A DNA stretch of 64,000 nucleotides from an uncultured beta proteobacterium (GTDB taxonomy: Bacteria; Pseudomonadota; Gammaproteobacteria; Burkholderiales; Burkholderiaceae_E): NCBI GenBank assembly GCA_903934295.1, contig CAIZNI010000056.1:1-64000 (forward strand), read 5' to 3'. The first letter of the stretch is position 1. Every line of letters starts with the position of its first letter. The notes below the pieces were generated by a model. It worked only from the letters and a program-made list of their open reading frames with translations, was not told where the DNA came from and made no database searches. Shown in pieces: positions 27,787 through 37,112 of this stretch. The position numbers and the translations under genes were made by a program.

Positions 27787-28794
27787 ATGCGCCTGCCTGC
27801 CGACGCCCGGTCCATCGACCACGCCGCCCGTCTTCTGCGCGAGGGCTCGACCGTCGCGTTTCCGACCGAAACCGTCTATGGGCTGGGTGCCGATGCCGCC
27901 AGCCAGGCCGGGGTGGCGGCGATTTACCGGATCAAGGGCCGCCCGGCGGGCCATCCGCTGATCGTCCATGTGCTCGATGCGGCGCAGGCGGCGTGGTGGG
28001 CCGAGCTGGACGACCGGGCGCAGCGCCTGGCCGCGGCGTTCTGGCCTGGCCCGCTCACCCTGATCCTGCCGCGCCGCGCCGGTGCGCCGGCCTGGGCCTG
28101 CGGCCGCGAGACCACCATCGGGGTGCGCGCGCCCGCGCACCCGGTGGCGCGCGCGCTGCTGGCCGCCTTCACCGCATTGGGCGGCCAGGGCATCGCCGGC
28201 CCATCGGCCAACCGTTTCGGCAAAGTGAGCCCGACGCGGGCCGCGCATGTCGTCGACGATCTGGGCGACAGCGTGCCGCTGGTGCTCGACGGTGGCGAGT
28301 GCGAGGTCGGCCTGGAGTCGACCATCGTCGACCTGTCGCGCCCGGTGGCGGTGCTGCTGCGCCCGGGGGGGGCCGACGCCGCCGCGATCGAGCGGGTGCT
28401 CGGTGTCGCGCTGGCCGTGCACGAGGCCGGCGACACGCAGGCACCGCGGGCCTCCGGCACGCTGGCGGCGCACTACGCCCCGCGCACCCCGCTGGAACTG
28501 GTCGAGCCGGGCGACCTGGCGGCGCGCGCACGCGAGTGGCTGGCCGGGGGACGCACGGTCGCGGTCTGGTCGGTTCGCGCGCCCCTGGCGGAACCGGCGC
28601 CCGGTTTGCGGTGGCTGGCGGCGCCGGCCGAGCCGGTGGCCTTCGGCCATGCGCTCTACGACACGCTGCGCTCACTGGATGCCCTGCAGGCCGACCGCAT
28701 ACTGGTCGAGCGACCGCCCGCCGGCCGCCCGTGGGAGGCGGTGCGTGACCGGCTCGGGCGCGCCGCCGCCACCTTCACCGAAAGCGCGCCATGA
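27787..28794 (+). CDS. threonylcarbamoyladenylate synthase, Sua5 type
   Basis: A 335-residue Sua5/YciO/YrdC protein that makes threonylcarbamoyl-AMP for the t6A modification of ANN-decoding tRNAs. The N-terminal YrdC domain has FPTETVYGLGADA, IKGRPAGHPL and FWPGPLTLIL, followed by GPSANRFGKVSPT and LESTIVDL. ASGTLAAHYAPRTPLEL begins the extra C-terminal Sua5 domain, which distinguishes it from the shorter TsaC. It lies three bases after purK, and its stop overlaps the next start by four bases. Confidence 0.92.
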   Translation: MRLPADARSIDHAARLLREGSTVAFPTETVYGLGADAASQAGVAAIYRIKGRPAGHPLIVHVLDAAQAAWWAELDDRAQRLAAAFWPGPLTLILPRRAGAPAWACGRETTIGVRAPAHPVARALLAAFTALGGQGIAGPSANRFGKVSPTRAAHVVDDLGDSVPLVLDGGECEVGLESTIVDLSRPVAVLLRPGGADAAAIERVLGVALAVHEAGDTQAPRASGTLAAHYAPRTPLELVEPGDLAARAREWLAGGRTVAVWSVRAPLAEPAPGLRWLAAPAEPVAFGHALYDTLRSLDALQADRILVERPPAGRPWEAVRDRLGRAAATFTESAP

Positions 28795-29840
28795 TCGATC
28801 TCTTCAGCGACACCAAGACCAAGCCCACCCAGGCGATGCGCCAGGCGATCGCCCAGGCCGAGGTGGGCGACGAGCAGAAGTTCGAGGACCCCACCACCAA
28901 CCGCCTGCGTGAGCGCATCTGCGAACTGCTGGGCAAGGAGGACGCGGTCTTCCTGCCCTCGGGCACGATGTGCAACGAGATCGCGATCGCGGTGCATTGC
29001 CGCCCGGGCGACGAGGTGATCGCCGAGGCGACCTCGCACATCATCAATTTCGAGGGAGGTGGTCCGGCGGCGCTGGCCGGCGTGATGCTGCGTCCGGTGG
29101 TCGCGCCGCACGGCGGGATTCCCGGCACCTTCGACGGCGCGGCGCTGCGCGCGGCGGTGCGCCCGGAGAACCGCTATTTCCCGCGCAGCCGGTTGGTCAC
29201 CGTCGAGCAGACGGCCAACACCGCGGGCGGGCGCGTCTGGCCGCTGGCGCAGCTGCGCGAGATTGTCGCCAGCGCACACGGCCAGGGACTGGCCACCCAC
29301 ATGGACGGCGCGCGCCTGATGAATGCGGTGGTGGCCAGCGGCGTGCCGGCCCGGCTGCAGTCGGTCGGCTTCGACTCGGTCTGGATCGATTTCTCGAAAG
29401 GCCTTGGCTGCCCGGTGGGCGCGGCGCTGGCCGGCAGCCGCGAGTTCATCGCGCAGGCCTGGCGTCTGAAGCAGCGCTGGGGCGGGGCGATGCGCCAGTC
29501 GGGCATGCTGGCGGCCGCGGCCCTGCATGCGCTCGATCACCATGTCGACCGGCTGGCCGATGACCACGCGAATGCCCGTCTGCTGGCAGTTTCGTTGGCT
29601 GAAATACCGGGGATTCATCTCGACCCCGGGGCGATCGAGACCAACATCGTTTTCTTCGATGTCGCGGCCACCGGTGCGAGCGCTGACCGGATCGTCGCCG
29701 AGCTGCAGGCGCGCGGGGTGCAGATGGGGGCCTTCAACGACACCCTGATCCGCGCGGTGACGCATCTGGACGTGAGCCGCGAGGATGTCCTGCGGGCGGT
29801 CGACACGATGCGCGAGGTGGTTGCACACCTTGAACCTTGA
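28791..29840 (+). CDS. low-specificity threonine aldolase
   Basis: A 349-residue PLP enzyme of the beta-eliminating lyase family that cleaves L-threonine or allo-threonine to glycine and acetaldehyde. It opens IDLFSDTKTKPTQAMR and has DEQKFEDPTTNRL, FLPSGTMCNEIA, SHIINFEGGGP, the catalytic HMDGARLMNA and the PLP-lysine motif DFSKGLGCPVGA. The ATG overlaps the sua5 stop (ATGA), so it is translationally coupled to the purine/t6A operon. The chirality of its substrate (L or allo) cannot be read from the sequence. Confidence 0.9.
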   Translation: MIDLFSDTKTKPTQAMRQAIAQAEVGDEQKFEDPTTNRLRERICELLGKEDAVFLPSGTMCNEIAIAVHCRPGDEVIAEATSHIINFEGGGPAALAGVMLRPVVAPHGGIPGTFDGAALRAAVRPENRYFPRSRLVTVEQTANTAGGRVWPLAQLREIVASAHGQGLATHMDGARLMNAVVASGVPARLQSVGFDSVWIDFSKGLGCPVGAALAGSREFIAQAWRLKQRWGGAMRQSGMLAAAALHALDHHVDRLADDHANARLLAVSLAEIPGIHLDPGAIETNIVFFDVAATGASADRIVAELQARGVQMGAFNDTLIRAVTHLDVSREDVLRAVDTMREVVAHLEP

Positions 29841-29857
29841 TTGTCGGGCGCTTGTGC

Positions 29858-29863
29858 GAAAAT
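29858..29863 (+). promoter_or_regulatory. candidate -10 element for the enoyl-CoA hydratase gene
   Basis: GAAAAT lies in the 42-base gap after the threonine aldolase gene, in the context TGCGAAAATCG. The expected transcript would start just at the AGGAG Shine-Dalgarno sequence, so the leader would be very short. Confidence 0.3.
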
Positions 29864-29882
29864 CGCCGCAGGAGACCCGACC

Positions 29883-30710
29883 ATGCCCCCGACTTCAGCC
29901 CTGACTTCCGCCACCGCGCCGTTCGCCTACCAGACCCTGCTGACCGAACAGGTCGGCGAGCATGTGCTCGTCGTCACCCTGAACCGGCCGCAGGTGCGCA
30001 ACGCGCTCAACACGCAGATGTGGCACGAACTGCTCGACCTGTGGACCCGCCTGGGCGCCGAGCCCGGCGAGGTGCGCTGCGTGGTGCTGACCGGCGCCGG
30101 CGAGCAGGCCTTCTGTGCCGGCGGCGACCTCAAGGAGCGCGACGGCATGACCGCCGCCGTCTGGCGCCACCAGCACGCCCTGATCGAGCGCGAATACCGC
30201 GCCATGCTCGACTTCCCGCTGCCGGTCCTGGCCGCGGTCAACGGCCACGCGTTTGCCGGCGGTTTCGAGATCATGCTGGCCTGCGATTTCGCCTATGCGG
30301 TCCCGGGCGCGCGCTTTGCGCTCACCGAAGTCACTCTGGGCATCATGCCGGGCGCCGGCGGTACGCAGCTGCTGCCGCGCGCGGTGGGTGAGCGGCGCGC
30401 CCGCGAGATCCTGCTCACCGGCAAGCCCTTCAGCGCGGCGCAGGCCTTCGAATGGGGCGCGCTGAACGCCCTGTGCGAGCCCGCCGAGCTGCTGCCGCGG
30501 GTGCTCGAGGTGGCCCAGACGATCGCCGGCAATGCGCCGCTGTCGGTGCGCCAGGCCAAGAAATCGGTGCGCTTCGGCATGCAGATGGAACTGCAGACCG
30601 CGCTGCGCTTCGAGGCCGAGGCCTACGACCACCTGGTCGACACCGACGATCGCCTCGAGGGGGTGCGCGCCTTCAATGAAAAACGCAAGCCCCGCTTCTT
30701 GGGCCGCTGA
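29883..30710 (+). CDS. enoyl-CoA hydratase/isomerase family protein
   Basis: A 275-residue crotonase-fold enzyme. It shows VTLNRPQVRNALN at the N-terminus, the oxyanion-hole CAGGDLKERDG and HAFAGGFEIMLACDF, and the GIMPGAGGTQLLPRAVG segment with one acidic catalytic position replaced by the MPG form common in methylglutaconyl-CoA hydratase-like members. The C-terminal helix is normal. It acts on acyl-CoA intermediates in the cytoplasm; the pathway is not fixed. The SDR gene 30 bases downstream is probably in the same operon. AGGAG precedes the ATG. Confidence 0.9.
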   Translation: MPPTSALTSATAPFAYQTLLTEQVGEHVLVVTLNRPQVRNALNTQMWHELLDLWTRLGAEPGEVRCVVLTGAGEQAFCAGGDLKERDGMTAAVWRHQHALIEREYRAMLDFPLPVLAAVNGHAFAGGFEIMLACDFAYAVPGARFALTEVTLGIMPGAGGTQLLPRAVGERRAREILLTGKPFSAAQAFEWGALNALCEPAELLPRVLEVAQTIAGNAPLSVRQAKKSVRFGMQMELQTALRFEAEAYDHLVDTDDRLEGVRAFNEKRKPRFLGR

Positions 30711-30740
30711 CCGAATCAACCACTGAACGGAGACAACAGG

Positions 30741-31652
30741 ATGGGAATGCTCGAAGGCAAATCGGTGATCGTGACCGGCGCGGGCCGTGGGATCGGCCGT
30801 GATTTCGCGCTGATGATGGCTGCCAACGGCGCCAGCGTCGTCGTCAATGACCTCGGCGGCAGCGCCACCGGCGAAGGCGCCGACGCCACGCCGGCCCAGC
30901 AGGTCGTCGATGAAATCCGGGCCGCTGGCGGCAAGGCGGTCGCCAACGGCGACAGCGTCGCCACCTGGGAGGGCGCCAATCGCATCATCCAGTGCGCGGT
31001 CGACCATTTCGGCACGCTGCACACGGTGGTCAACAACGCCGGCATCCTGCGCGACCGCATCTTCCACCAGATGTCGGTCGACGAGTGGCGCGCGGTGATC
31101 GACGTCCACCTGAACGGCACCTTCTACATGTCGCGCGCGGCCGCGCCGATCTACCGCAGCGAAGGCCGCGGGCGCTACATCCACATGACCTCCACCTCGG
31201 GTCTGGTGGGCAATTTCGGGCAGGCCAACTACGCCGCCGCCAAGCTGGGTATCGTCGGGCTGTCCAAGTCGATCGCCCTCGACATGCAGCGCTATGGCGT
31301 CACCTCGAACTGCATCTCGCCGTTCGCCTGGAGCCGCCTGATCGGCACCATCCCGACCGACACGCCCGAGCAGGCTGCCCGCGTCGAGCGCATGAAGACG
31401 ATGGAAACCGGCAAGATCGCGCCGCTGGCGGTCTTTCTGGCCAGCGAGGAAGCCGCCGACGTCAGCGGCCAGATCTTCGGCGTGCGCGCCAACGAGATCT
31501 TCCTGATGGGCCAGAGCCGGCCGATCCGCTCGGTGCACCGCGGCGAGGGCTGGACCCCGCAGACGGTCGCCGAACACGCGATGCCGGCCCTGCGCGGCTC
31601 GTTCTACAAGCTCGAGCGCTCGGCCGAAGTGTTCAGCTGGGACCCCATCTGA
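30741..31652 (+). CDS. SDR family oxidoreductase
   Basis: A 303-residue short-chain dehydrogenase. The Rossmann motif VTGAGRGIGRDFA lies near residue 11; NNAGILRDRIF, the catalytic serine in HMTSTSGLVGN and Y-x-x-x-K in NYAAAKLGI are all present. The N-terminal half, with DLGGSATGEG, resembles the dehydrogenase domain of peroxisomal multifunctional beta-oxidation enzymes, so a 3-hydroxyacyl-CoA-type substrate is likely and fits the enoyl-CoA hydratase gene upstream. A C-terminal extension of about 50 residues after MGQSRPIRS is also as in that group. Confidence 0.9.
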   Translation: MGMLEGKSVIVTGAGRGIGRDFALMMAANGASVVVNDLGGSATGEGADATPAQQVVDEIRAAGGKAVANGDSVATWEGANRIIQCAVDHFGTLHTVVNNAGILRDRIFHQMSVDEWRAVIDVHLNGTFYMSRAAAPIYRSEGRGRYIHMTSTSGLVGNFGQANYAAAKLGIVGLSKSIALDMQRYGVTSNCISPFAWSRLIGTIPTDTPEQAARVERMKTMETGKIAPLAVFLASEEAADVSGQIFGVRANEIFLMGQSRPIRSVHRGEGWTPQTVAEHAMPALRGSFYKLERSAEVFSWDPI

Positions 31653-31663
31653 TCAACGCGTCG

Positions 31664-31713
31664 GCGGCGCCCCTCAGCGCCGCTCGCGGCAGTCCCCGGC
31701 CTGCGAGCCGGGG
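31664..31713 (+). terminator. two consecutive GC hairpins after the SDR gene
   Basis: Stem 1 is GCGGCGC/GCGCCGC (31664-31683, six-base loop). Stem 2 is CCCCGGC/GCCGGGG (31694-31713, six-base loop). They fill most of the gap before the cupin gene and could end or attenuate transcription. No T-run follows. Confidence 0.45.
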
Positions 31714-31741
31714 CGCTCCCCCTCCTTGCAAGGAAGACCGA

Positions 31742-32029
31742 ATGTCGCGACCGCAGGCAGTGCCCACCGTCCAGGTGTCCAATCACCGGGTGATCGTCAC
31801 CGAATGGCGCTTCGCGCCCGGCGCCGAAACCGGCTGGCATCGCCACGGCCACGACTATGTGGTGGTACCGCAGACCGACGGCCTGCTGCTGCTGCTGGAG
31901 TCGCGTGACGGCGAGCGCCGTGCGCCGCTGGTCGCCGGTCAGAGCTATTACCGCGATGCCGGCGTCGAGCACAACGTGGTCAACGACACCGACCACGAGG
32001 TGGTCTTCATCGAGACCGAGATCCGCTGA
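31742..32029 (+). CDS. small cupin-domain protein
   Basis: A 95-residue single cupin fold. The metal motif is visible as [20 protein letters not shown] in part one and a later [20 protein letters not shown]. Cupins of this size bind a metal or small ligand and may be regulatory or enzymatic. GCAAGGAAGACC precedes the ATG. The 3' end overlaps the end of the convergent ferredoxin-type subunit gene by 23 bases. No function can be assigned. Confidence 0.85.
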   Translation: MSRPQAVPTVQVSNHRVIVTEWRFAPGAETGWHRHGHDYVVVPQTDGLLLLLESRDGERRAPLVAGQSYYRDAGVEHNVVNDTDHEVVFIETEIR

Positions 32030-32483
32030 CCGCCGTCTGCCCGGCCGCCTGGTGGATGGCGGCCCGGATCCGCGGATAGGTGCCGCAGCGGCACAGGTTG
32101 CCGGCCATCGCGGCGTCGATCTGGGCATCGCTCGGCGCCGGGTGGCGACGCAGCAGCGCGCAGGCCGACATCAGCTGCCCGCTCTGGCAGTAGCCGCACT
32201 GGGCCACATCGAGATCGGTCCAGGCCGCCCGCAGGGCCTTCGCCTGCGCACCGTCCAGTCCTTCAATGGTGGTCACCGCCTTGCCCGCGGCGGCCGCCAG
32301 CGGTGTCACGCAGGCACGCACCGGCTCGCCGTCCAGGTGCACGGTGCAGGCGCCGCACAGGGCCATCCCGCAGCCGTAATGGGTGCCGGTCAGGCCGAGC
32401 TCGGCGCGCAGCACCCACAGCAGCGCGGTGTCGTCATCGCCGGTGACCGGGGTGTCCCGGCCGTTGATCCGCAGGGTCTTCAT
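32007..32483 (-). CDS. (2Fe-2S) subunit of an isoquinoline 1-oxidoreductase-type enzyme
   Basis: A 158-residue small subunit of molybdenum hydroxylases. It has the plant-type ferredoxin cluster C-x4-C-x2-C ([19 protein letters not shown]) plus a partner cysteine in RACVTPL, and the second all-helical cluster in [10 protein letters not shown] and [15 protein letters not shown]. It shuttles electrons from the molybdopterin subunit encoded immediately upstream. Both genes are on the minus strand with a 16-base gap. Substrate may be an N-heteroaromatic or an aldehyde. Confidence 0.92.
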   Translation of the reverse strand: MKTLRINGRDTPVTGDDDTALLWVLRAELGLTGTHYGCGMALCGACTVHLDGEPVRACVTPLAAAAGKAVTTIEGLDGAQAKALRAAWTDLDVAQCGYCQSGQLMSACALLRRHPAPSDAQIDAAMAGNLCRCGTYPRIRAAIHQAAGQTAVSGSRSR

Positions 32484-32499
32484 CAGGTGTCTCCGGTGC

Positions 32500-34770
32500 T
32501 CAGGCGAGCGTGAAGGGCAGGGCGCGCAGCCGCTGACCGGTGAGGGCGAACAGCGCATTGCCCACGGCGGGCGCGATCGGCGGCGTGCCCGGTTCGCCAA
32601 CCCCCTCGGGGGGTTCGGCGCTGGCCATGATGCGGGTCTCGATCGCCGGGCACTGGTCGATCCGCAGGATCGGCTGGTCATGGAAGTTGCGCTGGCGGAC
32701 CTGACCGCGTTCGATGGTGATGCCCCCGTGCAGGGCGGCCGACAGGCCGAACACGATCGCGCCCTCGACCTGCTGACGGATCAGATTGGGGTTGACCGCC
32801 AGGCCGCAGTCGATCACGCAGAACACCCGGTGCACCCGGATCGACTGGTCCGGTCCCACCGAGACTTCGGCGACCTGGGCCACCACCGACCCGAAGCTGT
32901 GGTGCAGGGCGACCCCGCGTGCTGCCGGTGCGCCATCGGGCGCGGGCGGCACCGGCCGGCCCCAGCCGGCCAGTTCGGCGACCTGGCGCAGCACCGCCAG
33001 ATGACGCGGGTGGCGGGCCAGCAGCACCGCCCGGAAAGCCACCGGATCCTGACCGGCGGCATGGGCCATCTCGTCGAGAAACGATTCCTTGAAGAACGCG
33101 TGGTGCGAGTGACCGACCGAGCGCCAGAAGCCCACCGGCACCGGCGCCGTCACCGTCTGGTGCGCGATCCGGGCCGCCGGCCATTCATAGGGCTGATCGA
33201 AGCCGCCCTCGGCGCTGGTCTTGTCAGGCCCCCCGCCGGGCAGCCCGAACAGCCGCTCCAGCGCCTGCGGCAGGATCGCCTGGCCGGCCGAAGTGCCCTG
33301 CCAGGCGGTCAGGCGGCCGGCGGCGTCCAGTCCGCCCTTGAACCGGGCCACGCAGGCCGGCCTGTAGAAATCGTGGGTGGTGTCCTGCTCGCGCGACCAC
33401 AGCGTCTGCACCGGTGTGCCGGGAAAATGCCGCGCGATCGCCGCCGCCTGGCCGATGAAGTCGACATCCAGACGACGCCCGAAGCCACCGCCCAGCAAGG
33501 GCACCTGCACCTGCACCTGCTCGCTGTCCAGGCCGAGCGCCCGGGCCGCAGCGCGGCGCGCGACATCCGGGATCTGGGTCGGCGCCCAGACGGTGGCCTT
33601 GCCCGGCTCGAACAGCACGGTGCAGTTCATCGGCTCCATCGTCATGTGCGCCAGATAGGGCGCGCGGTATTCGGCCTGCACCACCCGGGCCGATGCCTGA
33701 AGCGCCTGACCGACGTCACCGGTGCGGTAGAACGCGAAGCCCTCCTCGCGGTCCAGGGTGGCGGCCAGTTCGGCCATGAAGGGCTCGCTCGAGAAGGTGG
33801 CGGCCGCTCCGTGGTCCCACTGCACCACCACCCGGTCGAGCGCGCGCATCGCGCGCTGCGGCGCGTCGGCGATCACCGCCACGCCGGCGGTGCCGCCGTT
33901 GAATCCCTCGACCGCGACCACCTTTCGCACGCCGGGCAGGGCCATGGCGGCGACCCCGTCGAAACTGGCCACGCGGCCGCCCAGCGTCGGACACATCAGC
34001 ACGCTGGCGTGCAGCATGCCGGGCAGCCGGATGTCGCTCGCATAGCGCGCCGAGCCATCGAGCCGGGCCGCTGCGTCGGCATGGCGGATCGGCTTGCCGA
34101 TCAGCCGGAACGCCGCGGGCGTCTTCAGCGTGACCGAGGCCGGCAGCGCCCGCGTGCCGGCCTGCGCCGCGAGTTCGCCGAAGCGCGCCGAGCGTCCCGA
34201 CGGGTGGGTGATCCGCCCCTCGGCGGCGAGGCACTGCTCGGGGGGCACCTGCCAGAGGTCGGCAGCGGCGCCGATCAGCAGGGCGCGGGCCGAGGCGCCG
34301 GCCTCGCGCATCGGCAGCCACAGGTCCTTCACGCTGGAGGACCCGCCGGTGGCCATCACGCCGATCTCGCGCATGGTCTTGGCGGTCAGCCACTCGACGA
34401 CGTGGCGCAGCCGCCCCTGGTTGTCGGGATGAAAGGGCAGCCCGTCGACCACCGTCGCCAGGTTGTTGTAGATCGCGTCGATCGGTGGATGCTCGGTGCG
34501 CACCTGATCCCAGCGCGCGTCGAGCTCCTCGGCCAGCACCATGGCCAGCGCGGTGTTCACGCCCTGACCCATTTCCGACTTCGCGATCATGACCGTGACC
34601 GTGTCGTCGGCGCCGATGCGCACCCAGCCGTTCAGCGCCGACTGCCCCGGGACGGCCGGCAGCGGGCGCGAGGGGGTGAGGCGCTGGCGCGGCGGCATCA
34701 CGCCCCAGCCGATCACCAGTGCGCCGGTGGCGGCGAGCGTGCCCAGAATGATCTTTCGTCGTGTTGGCAA
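32500..34770 (-). CDS. molybdopterin-binding subunit, isoquinoline 1-oxidoreductase/aldehyde dehydrogenase type
   Basis: A 756-residue large subunit of the xanthine oxidase family. It begins with a Tat-like leader ([19 protein letters not shown]), pointing to the periplasm. Molybdenum-cofactor regions are visible: [20 protein letters not shown], the [18 protein letters not shown] motif, [15 protein letters not shown] and [14 protein letters not shown] near the C-terminus. The two-subunit layout with a separate 2Fe-2S protein and no FAD subunit matches IorAB. The electron acceptor is probably a cytochrome or quinone not encoded here. Confidence 0.9.
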   Translation of the reverse strand: MPTRRKIILGTLAATGALVIGWGVMPPRQRLTPSRPLPAVPGQSALNGWVRIGADDTVTVMIAKSEMGQGVNTALAMVLAEELDARWDQVRTEHPPIDAIYNNLATVVDGLPFHPDNQGRLRHVVEWLTAKTMREIGVMATGGSSSVKDLWLPMREAGASARALLIGAAADLWQVPPEQCLAAEGRITHPSGRSARFGELAAQAGTRALPASVTLKTPAAFRLIGKPIRHADAAARLDGSARYASDIRLPGMLHASVLMCPTLGGRVASFDGVAAMALPGVRKVVAVEGFNGGTAGVAVIADAPQRAMRALDRVVVQWDHGAAATFSSEPFMAELAATLDREEGFAFYRTGDVGQALQASARVVQAEYRAPYLAHMTMEPMNCTVLFEPGKATVWAPTQIPDVARRAAARALGLDSEQVQVQVPLLGGGFGRRLDVDFIGQAAAIARHFPGTPVQTLWSREQDTTHDFYRPACVARFKGGLDAAGRLTAWQGTSAGQAILPQALERLFGLPGGGPDKTSAEGGFDQPYEWPAARIAHQTVTAPVPVGFWRSVGHSHHAFFKESFLDEMAHAAGQDPVAFRAVLLARHPRHLAVLRQVAELAGWGRPVPPAPDGAPAARGVALHHSFGSVVAQVAEVSVGPDQSIRVHRVFCVIDCGLAVNPNLIRQQVEGAIVFGLSAALHGGITIERGQVRQRNFHDQPILRIDQCPAIETRIMASAEPPEGVGEPGTPPIAPAVGNALFALTGQRLRALPFTLA

Positions 34771-34850
34771 GCGAGGCCTCCGGGTGGTCTTCGGTGTGTG
34801 CGCGGGCGGCGGGCCCCGGGTGCCTCGCGCTCAGGCATGATCGCCGGTGA

Positions 34851-34881
34851 CCGCTGCCGCCGGATTGACCGGCGGCAGCGG
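34851..34881. other. 13-base-pair perfect hairpin upstream of ogt
   Basis: A stem CCGCTGCCGCCGG pairs perfectly with CCGGCGGCAGCGG around the loop ATTGA. It lies in the 162-base gap between the divergent molybdenum enzyme gene and ogt, 51 bases before the ogt ATG. It could be an operator, an attenuator in the ogt leader, or a mobile palindrome. Confidence 0.6.
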
Positions 34882-34932
34882 GCTCGAAATGCGCGCCGAC
34901 GGCGCCGATGCCGGTTGGCGGGAGATGATCAC

Positions 34933-35565
34933 ATGAAACCGACGCAGCCCTGGGAAACGCGGCTGTTCGACACGCCGGTGGGCCGGTGCGCGATCGCGTG
35001 GGGCGCGCACGGGGTGCTGGCGGTGCAACTGCCCGACGCGGATGACGCCGCCACGTTGCGTCGGCTGGTGCGCGGTCTGCCCGGCCGGGTCGGTCTGCCC
35101 GAGCCGCCTGACCCCGCCGCTGCCCACTCCGCCGCTGCCCACCCCGCCGAGGCTCCTCCCGCCGCTGCGCATCTCGCGGCCGTGGATGCTGCGATCGCCG
35201 CGATCACCGATCTGTTGCACGGCGAGCCGCGCGATCTGCTCGAGATCGTGCTGGACCTGCGGCGCATCCCGCCCTTTCACCAGCGCGTCTACGAGATCGC
35301 CCGAACCATCGCGCCCGGGACCACGCTCACCTACGGCGCGATCGCGCAGCGCCTGGGCATGCCGGGGGCGGCCCGCGCGGTCGGGCAGGCACTGGGCAGC
35401 AATCCGTTCGTGATCGTGGTGCCCTGCCACCGGGTGCTGGCCGCCGACGGACGCGCCGGCGGTTTTTCGGCACCCGGCGGCACGCTGACCAAGCTGCGGC
35501 TTCTCACGATCGAGGGTGCGTTCGCGCAGCCGGCGCAGCCGGGCGATACCATGACCCTCTTCTGA
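34933..35565 (+). CDS. ogt: methylated-DNA-protein-cysteine methyltransferase
   Basis: A 210-residue suicide DNA repair protein that removes O6-alkyl groups from guanine. The active-site VPCHRVL cysteine, the preceding VGQALGSNPFVI arginine-finger/helix region and the C-terminal GGFSAPGGTLTKLRLL are clear. An Ala/Pro/His-rich insertion of about 25 residues (around 60-85) lies in the N-terminal domain. The open frame extends far upstream, antisense to the molybdenum enzyme gene, but AGGAG-like GGGAGATGATC before the ATG at 34933 supports this start. Confidence 0.92.
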   Translation: MKPTQPWETRLFDTPVGRCAIAWGAHGVLAVQLPDADDAATLRRLVRGLPGRVGLPEPPDPAAAHSAAAHPAEAPPAAAHLAAVDAAIAAITDLLHGEPRDLLEIVLDLRRIPPFHQRVYEIARTIAPGTTLTYGAIAQRLGMPGAARAVGQALGSNPFVIVVPCHRVLAADGRAGGFSAPGGTLTKLRLLTIEGAFAQPAQPGDTMTLF

Positions 35566-35585
35566 TCCGACGGGCAACAGCCAAC

Positions 35586-36233
35586 ATGACAAGCTCCGCA
35601 TCCATCCCCACCGCGGCCGTGATCTGGGATTTCGGTGGTGTCCTCTCCAGCAGCCCCTTCCAGGCGTTCGGGCGCTTCGAGCGCGAGCGCGGCCTGCCGG
35701 CCGACTTCCTGCGTTCGGTCAACGCGACCAATCCGCTGGACAATGCCTGGGCCCGGCTCGAGCGCGACGACTGCACCCTGGCGCAGTTCGACACGCTGTT
35801 CGCCGACGAGAGCCAGGCGCTCGGTCATCGGGTGGGGGGCGCCGAGGTGCTGGCCCTGCTCGAGGGCACGCTGCGCCCCGAGATGGTCGAGGCGCTGCGC
35901 CGCATCGGCGAGCGCATGAAGGTGGGCTGCATCACCAACAACATCCGGGTCAGCGATCCGGCCCGGGCCGGCGCCGGCGGCAAGGCCGAGGTGATGGCGC
36001 TCTTTCATCATGTGATCGAAAGTGCGAAGGTGGGTCTGCGCAAGCCCGACCCGCGCATCTACCGGATGATGACCGACGCCCTTGGCGTCGACCCCGCCCA
36101 TTGCGTCTACCTCGATGACCTCGGCATCAACCTGAAGCCGGCGCGCGACATGGGCATGCGCACCATCAAGGTGGGCGAGCCCGGTCCGGCACTCGACGCG
36201 CTGGAGCCGATGGTGGGCTTCGCGCTGCGCTGA
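35586..36233 (+). CDS. HAD-superfamily hydrolase, subfamily IA
   Basis: A 215-residue HAD enzyme. The usual motif I (D-x-D) is read as AAVIWDFGGVL, where the second Asp is replaced by Gly, as in epoxide hydrolase N-terminal-like and acyl-CoA dehydrogenase-associated HADs. Motif II is GCITNNIR, the lysine motif is SAKVGLRKPDPRIY, and motif III is CVYLDDLGINLKPA. Substitution of the second Asp suggests that phosphatase activity may be reduced or altered. The gene follows ogt by 20 bases. Confidence 0.88.
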   Translation: MTSSASIPTAAVIWDFGGVLSSSPFQAFGRFERERGLPADFLRSVNATNPLDNAWARLERDDCTLAQFDTLFADESQALGHRVGGAEVLALLEGTLRPEMVEALRRIGERMKVGCITNNIRVSDPARAGAGGKAEVMALFHHVIESAKVGLRKPDPRIYRMMTDALGVDPAHCVYLDDLGINLKPARDMGMRTIKVGEPGPALDALEPMVGFALR

Positions 36234-36261
36234 TCCGATCCACCCTGTCAGGAGATCCGCC

Positions 36262-37086
36262 ATGGCCCGCAAGACCGTATCCCGACGCTGCTGGGTGAGC
36301 GTGGACGCCACCACTTCCCTGAACGACATCGATGCCGGTTCCACCCCCGGCTTCAGCGGCGAGGAGGCCAGCGCGCGCGAACAGACCGAGGTGCTGCGCA
36401 CCGAACTGGTCGAGCTGCAGGCCCGCCTGTATGCCGAATCGCGTCAGCGGCTGCTGGTGGTGCTGCAGGCGATGGACACCGGCGGCAAGGACGGCGTGAT
36501 CCGAAAGGTCTTCTCGGGCGTCAATCCGCTCGGGGTGAAGGTGGCGCGATTCGAGCGCCCGACCGAGGGCGAAATGGCCCGCGACTACCTGTGGCGGGTG
36601 CATCCGCATGTGCCCGCCAACGGCGAGATCACCATTTTCAACCGCTCGCACTACGAGGATGTGCTGGTCGTGCGAGTCAACTCGCTGGTGCCCAGGGCGC
36701 GCTGGAAACTGCGCTACGAGCACATCCGCAGCTTCGAGCGGCTGCTGGCCGACGAGGGCACCCGCATCATCAAGATCTTCCTGCACATCGACCGCGACGA
36801 GCAGGCCCGCCGGCTGCAGGCCCGCCTGGACGACCCGTCGCGCCAGTGGAAGTTTGACCCGCACGATCTCGAGCAGCGCAAGCACTGGAGCGCCTACATG
36901 ACCGCGTTTCGCGACGCGATCGCCGAGACCGACCGCAAGCGCGCGCCCTGGCATGTGATCCCGGCCAATCACAAGTGGTACCGTGATTGGGCGGTGATGA
37001 ACATCCTGGTGCGCACGCTGCGCGACATGAACCCGCGCTTTCCGCCGCCGGCCTTCGACCCGGCTCAATTCGGCGTCATCGCCTGA
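36262..37086 (+). CDS. polyphosphate:nucleotide phosphotransferase, PPK2 (class III-like)
   Basis: A 274-residue one-domain PPK2. The Walker A motif is QAMDTGGKDGVIRKVFSGVNP, starting near residue 71, followed by IFNRSHYEDVLVVRV (Walker B region) and the lid-module arginines after FLHIDRDEQARR. The SGVNPLGV segment and overall order resemble class III enzymes, which can phosphorylate both AMP and ADP from polyphosphate. It therefore may regenerate ATP under stress; the class call is from remembered motifs. AGGAGA precedes the ATG. Confidence 0.9.
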   Translation: MARKTVSRRCWVSVDATTSLNDIDAGSTPGFSGEEASAREQTEVLRTELVELQARLYAESRQRLLVVLQAMDTGGKDGVIRKVFSGVNPLGVKVARFERPTEGEMARDYLWRVHPHVPANGEITIFNRSHYEDVLVVRVNSLVPRARWKLRYEHIRSFERLLADEGTRIIKIFLHIDRDEQARRLQARLDDPSRQWKFDPHDLEQRKHWSAYMTAFRDAIAETDRKRAPWHVIPANHKWYRDWAVMNILVRTLRDMNPRFPPPAFDPAQFGVIA

Positions 37087-37112
37087 CCCTGTCCGACCCT
37101 GGGAGATCCCGC

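Noticed and set aside
32383-34932. Continuous frame running 850 codons upstream of ogt
   Set aside because: It is the complement of the molybdenum enzyme gene; only the part from 34933 resembles a protein family, and a ribosome site precedes that ATG.
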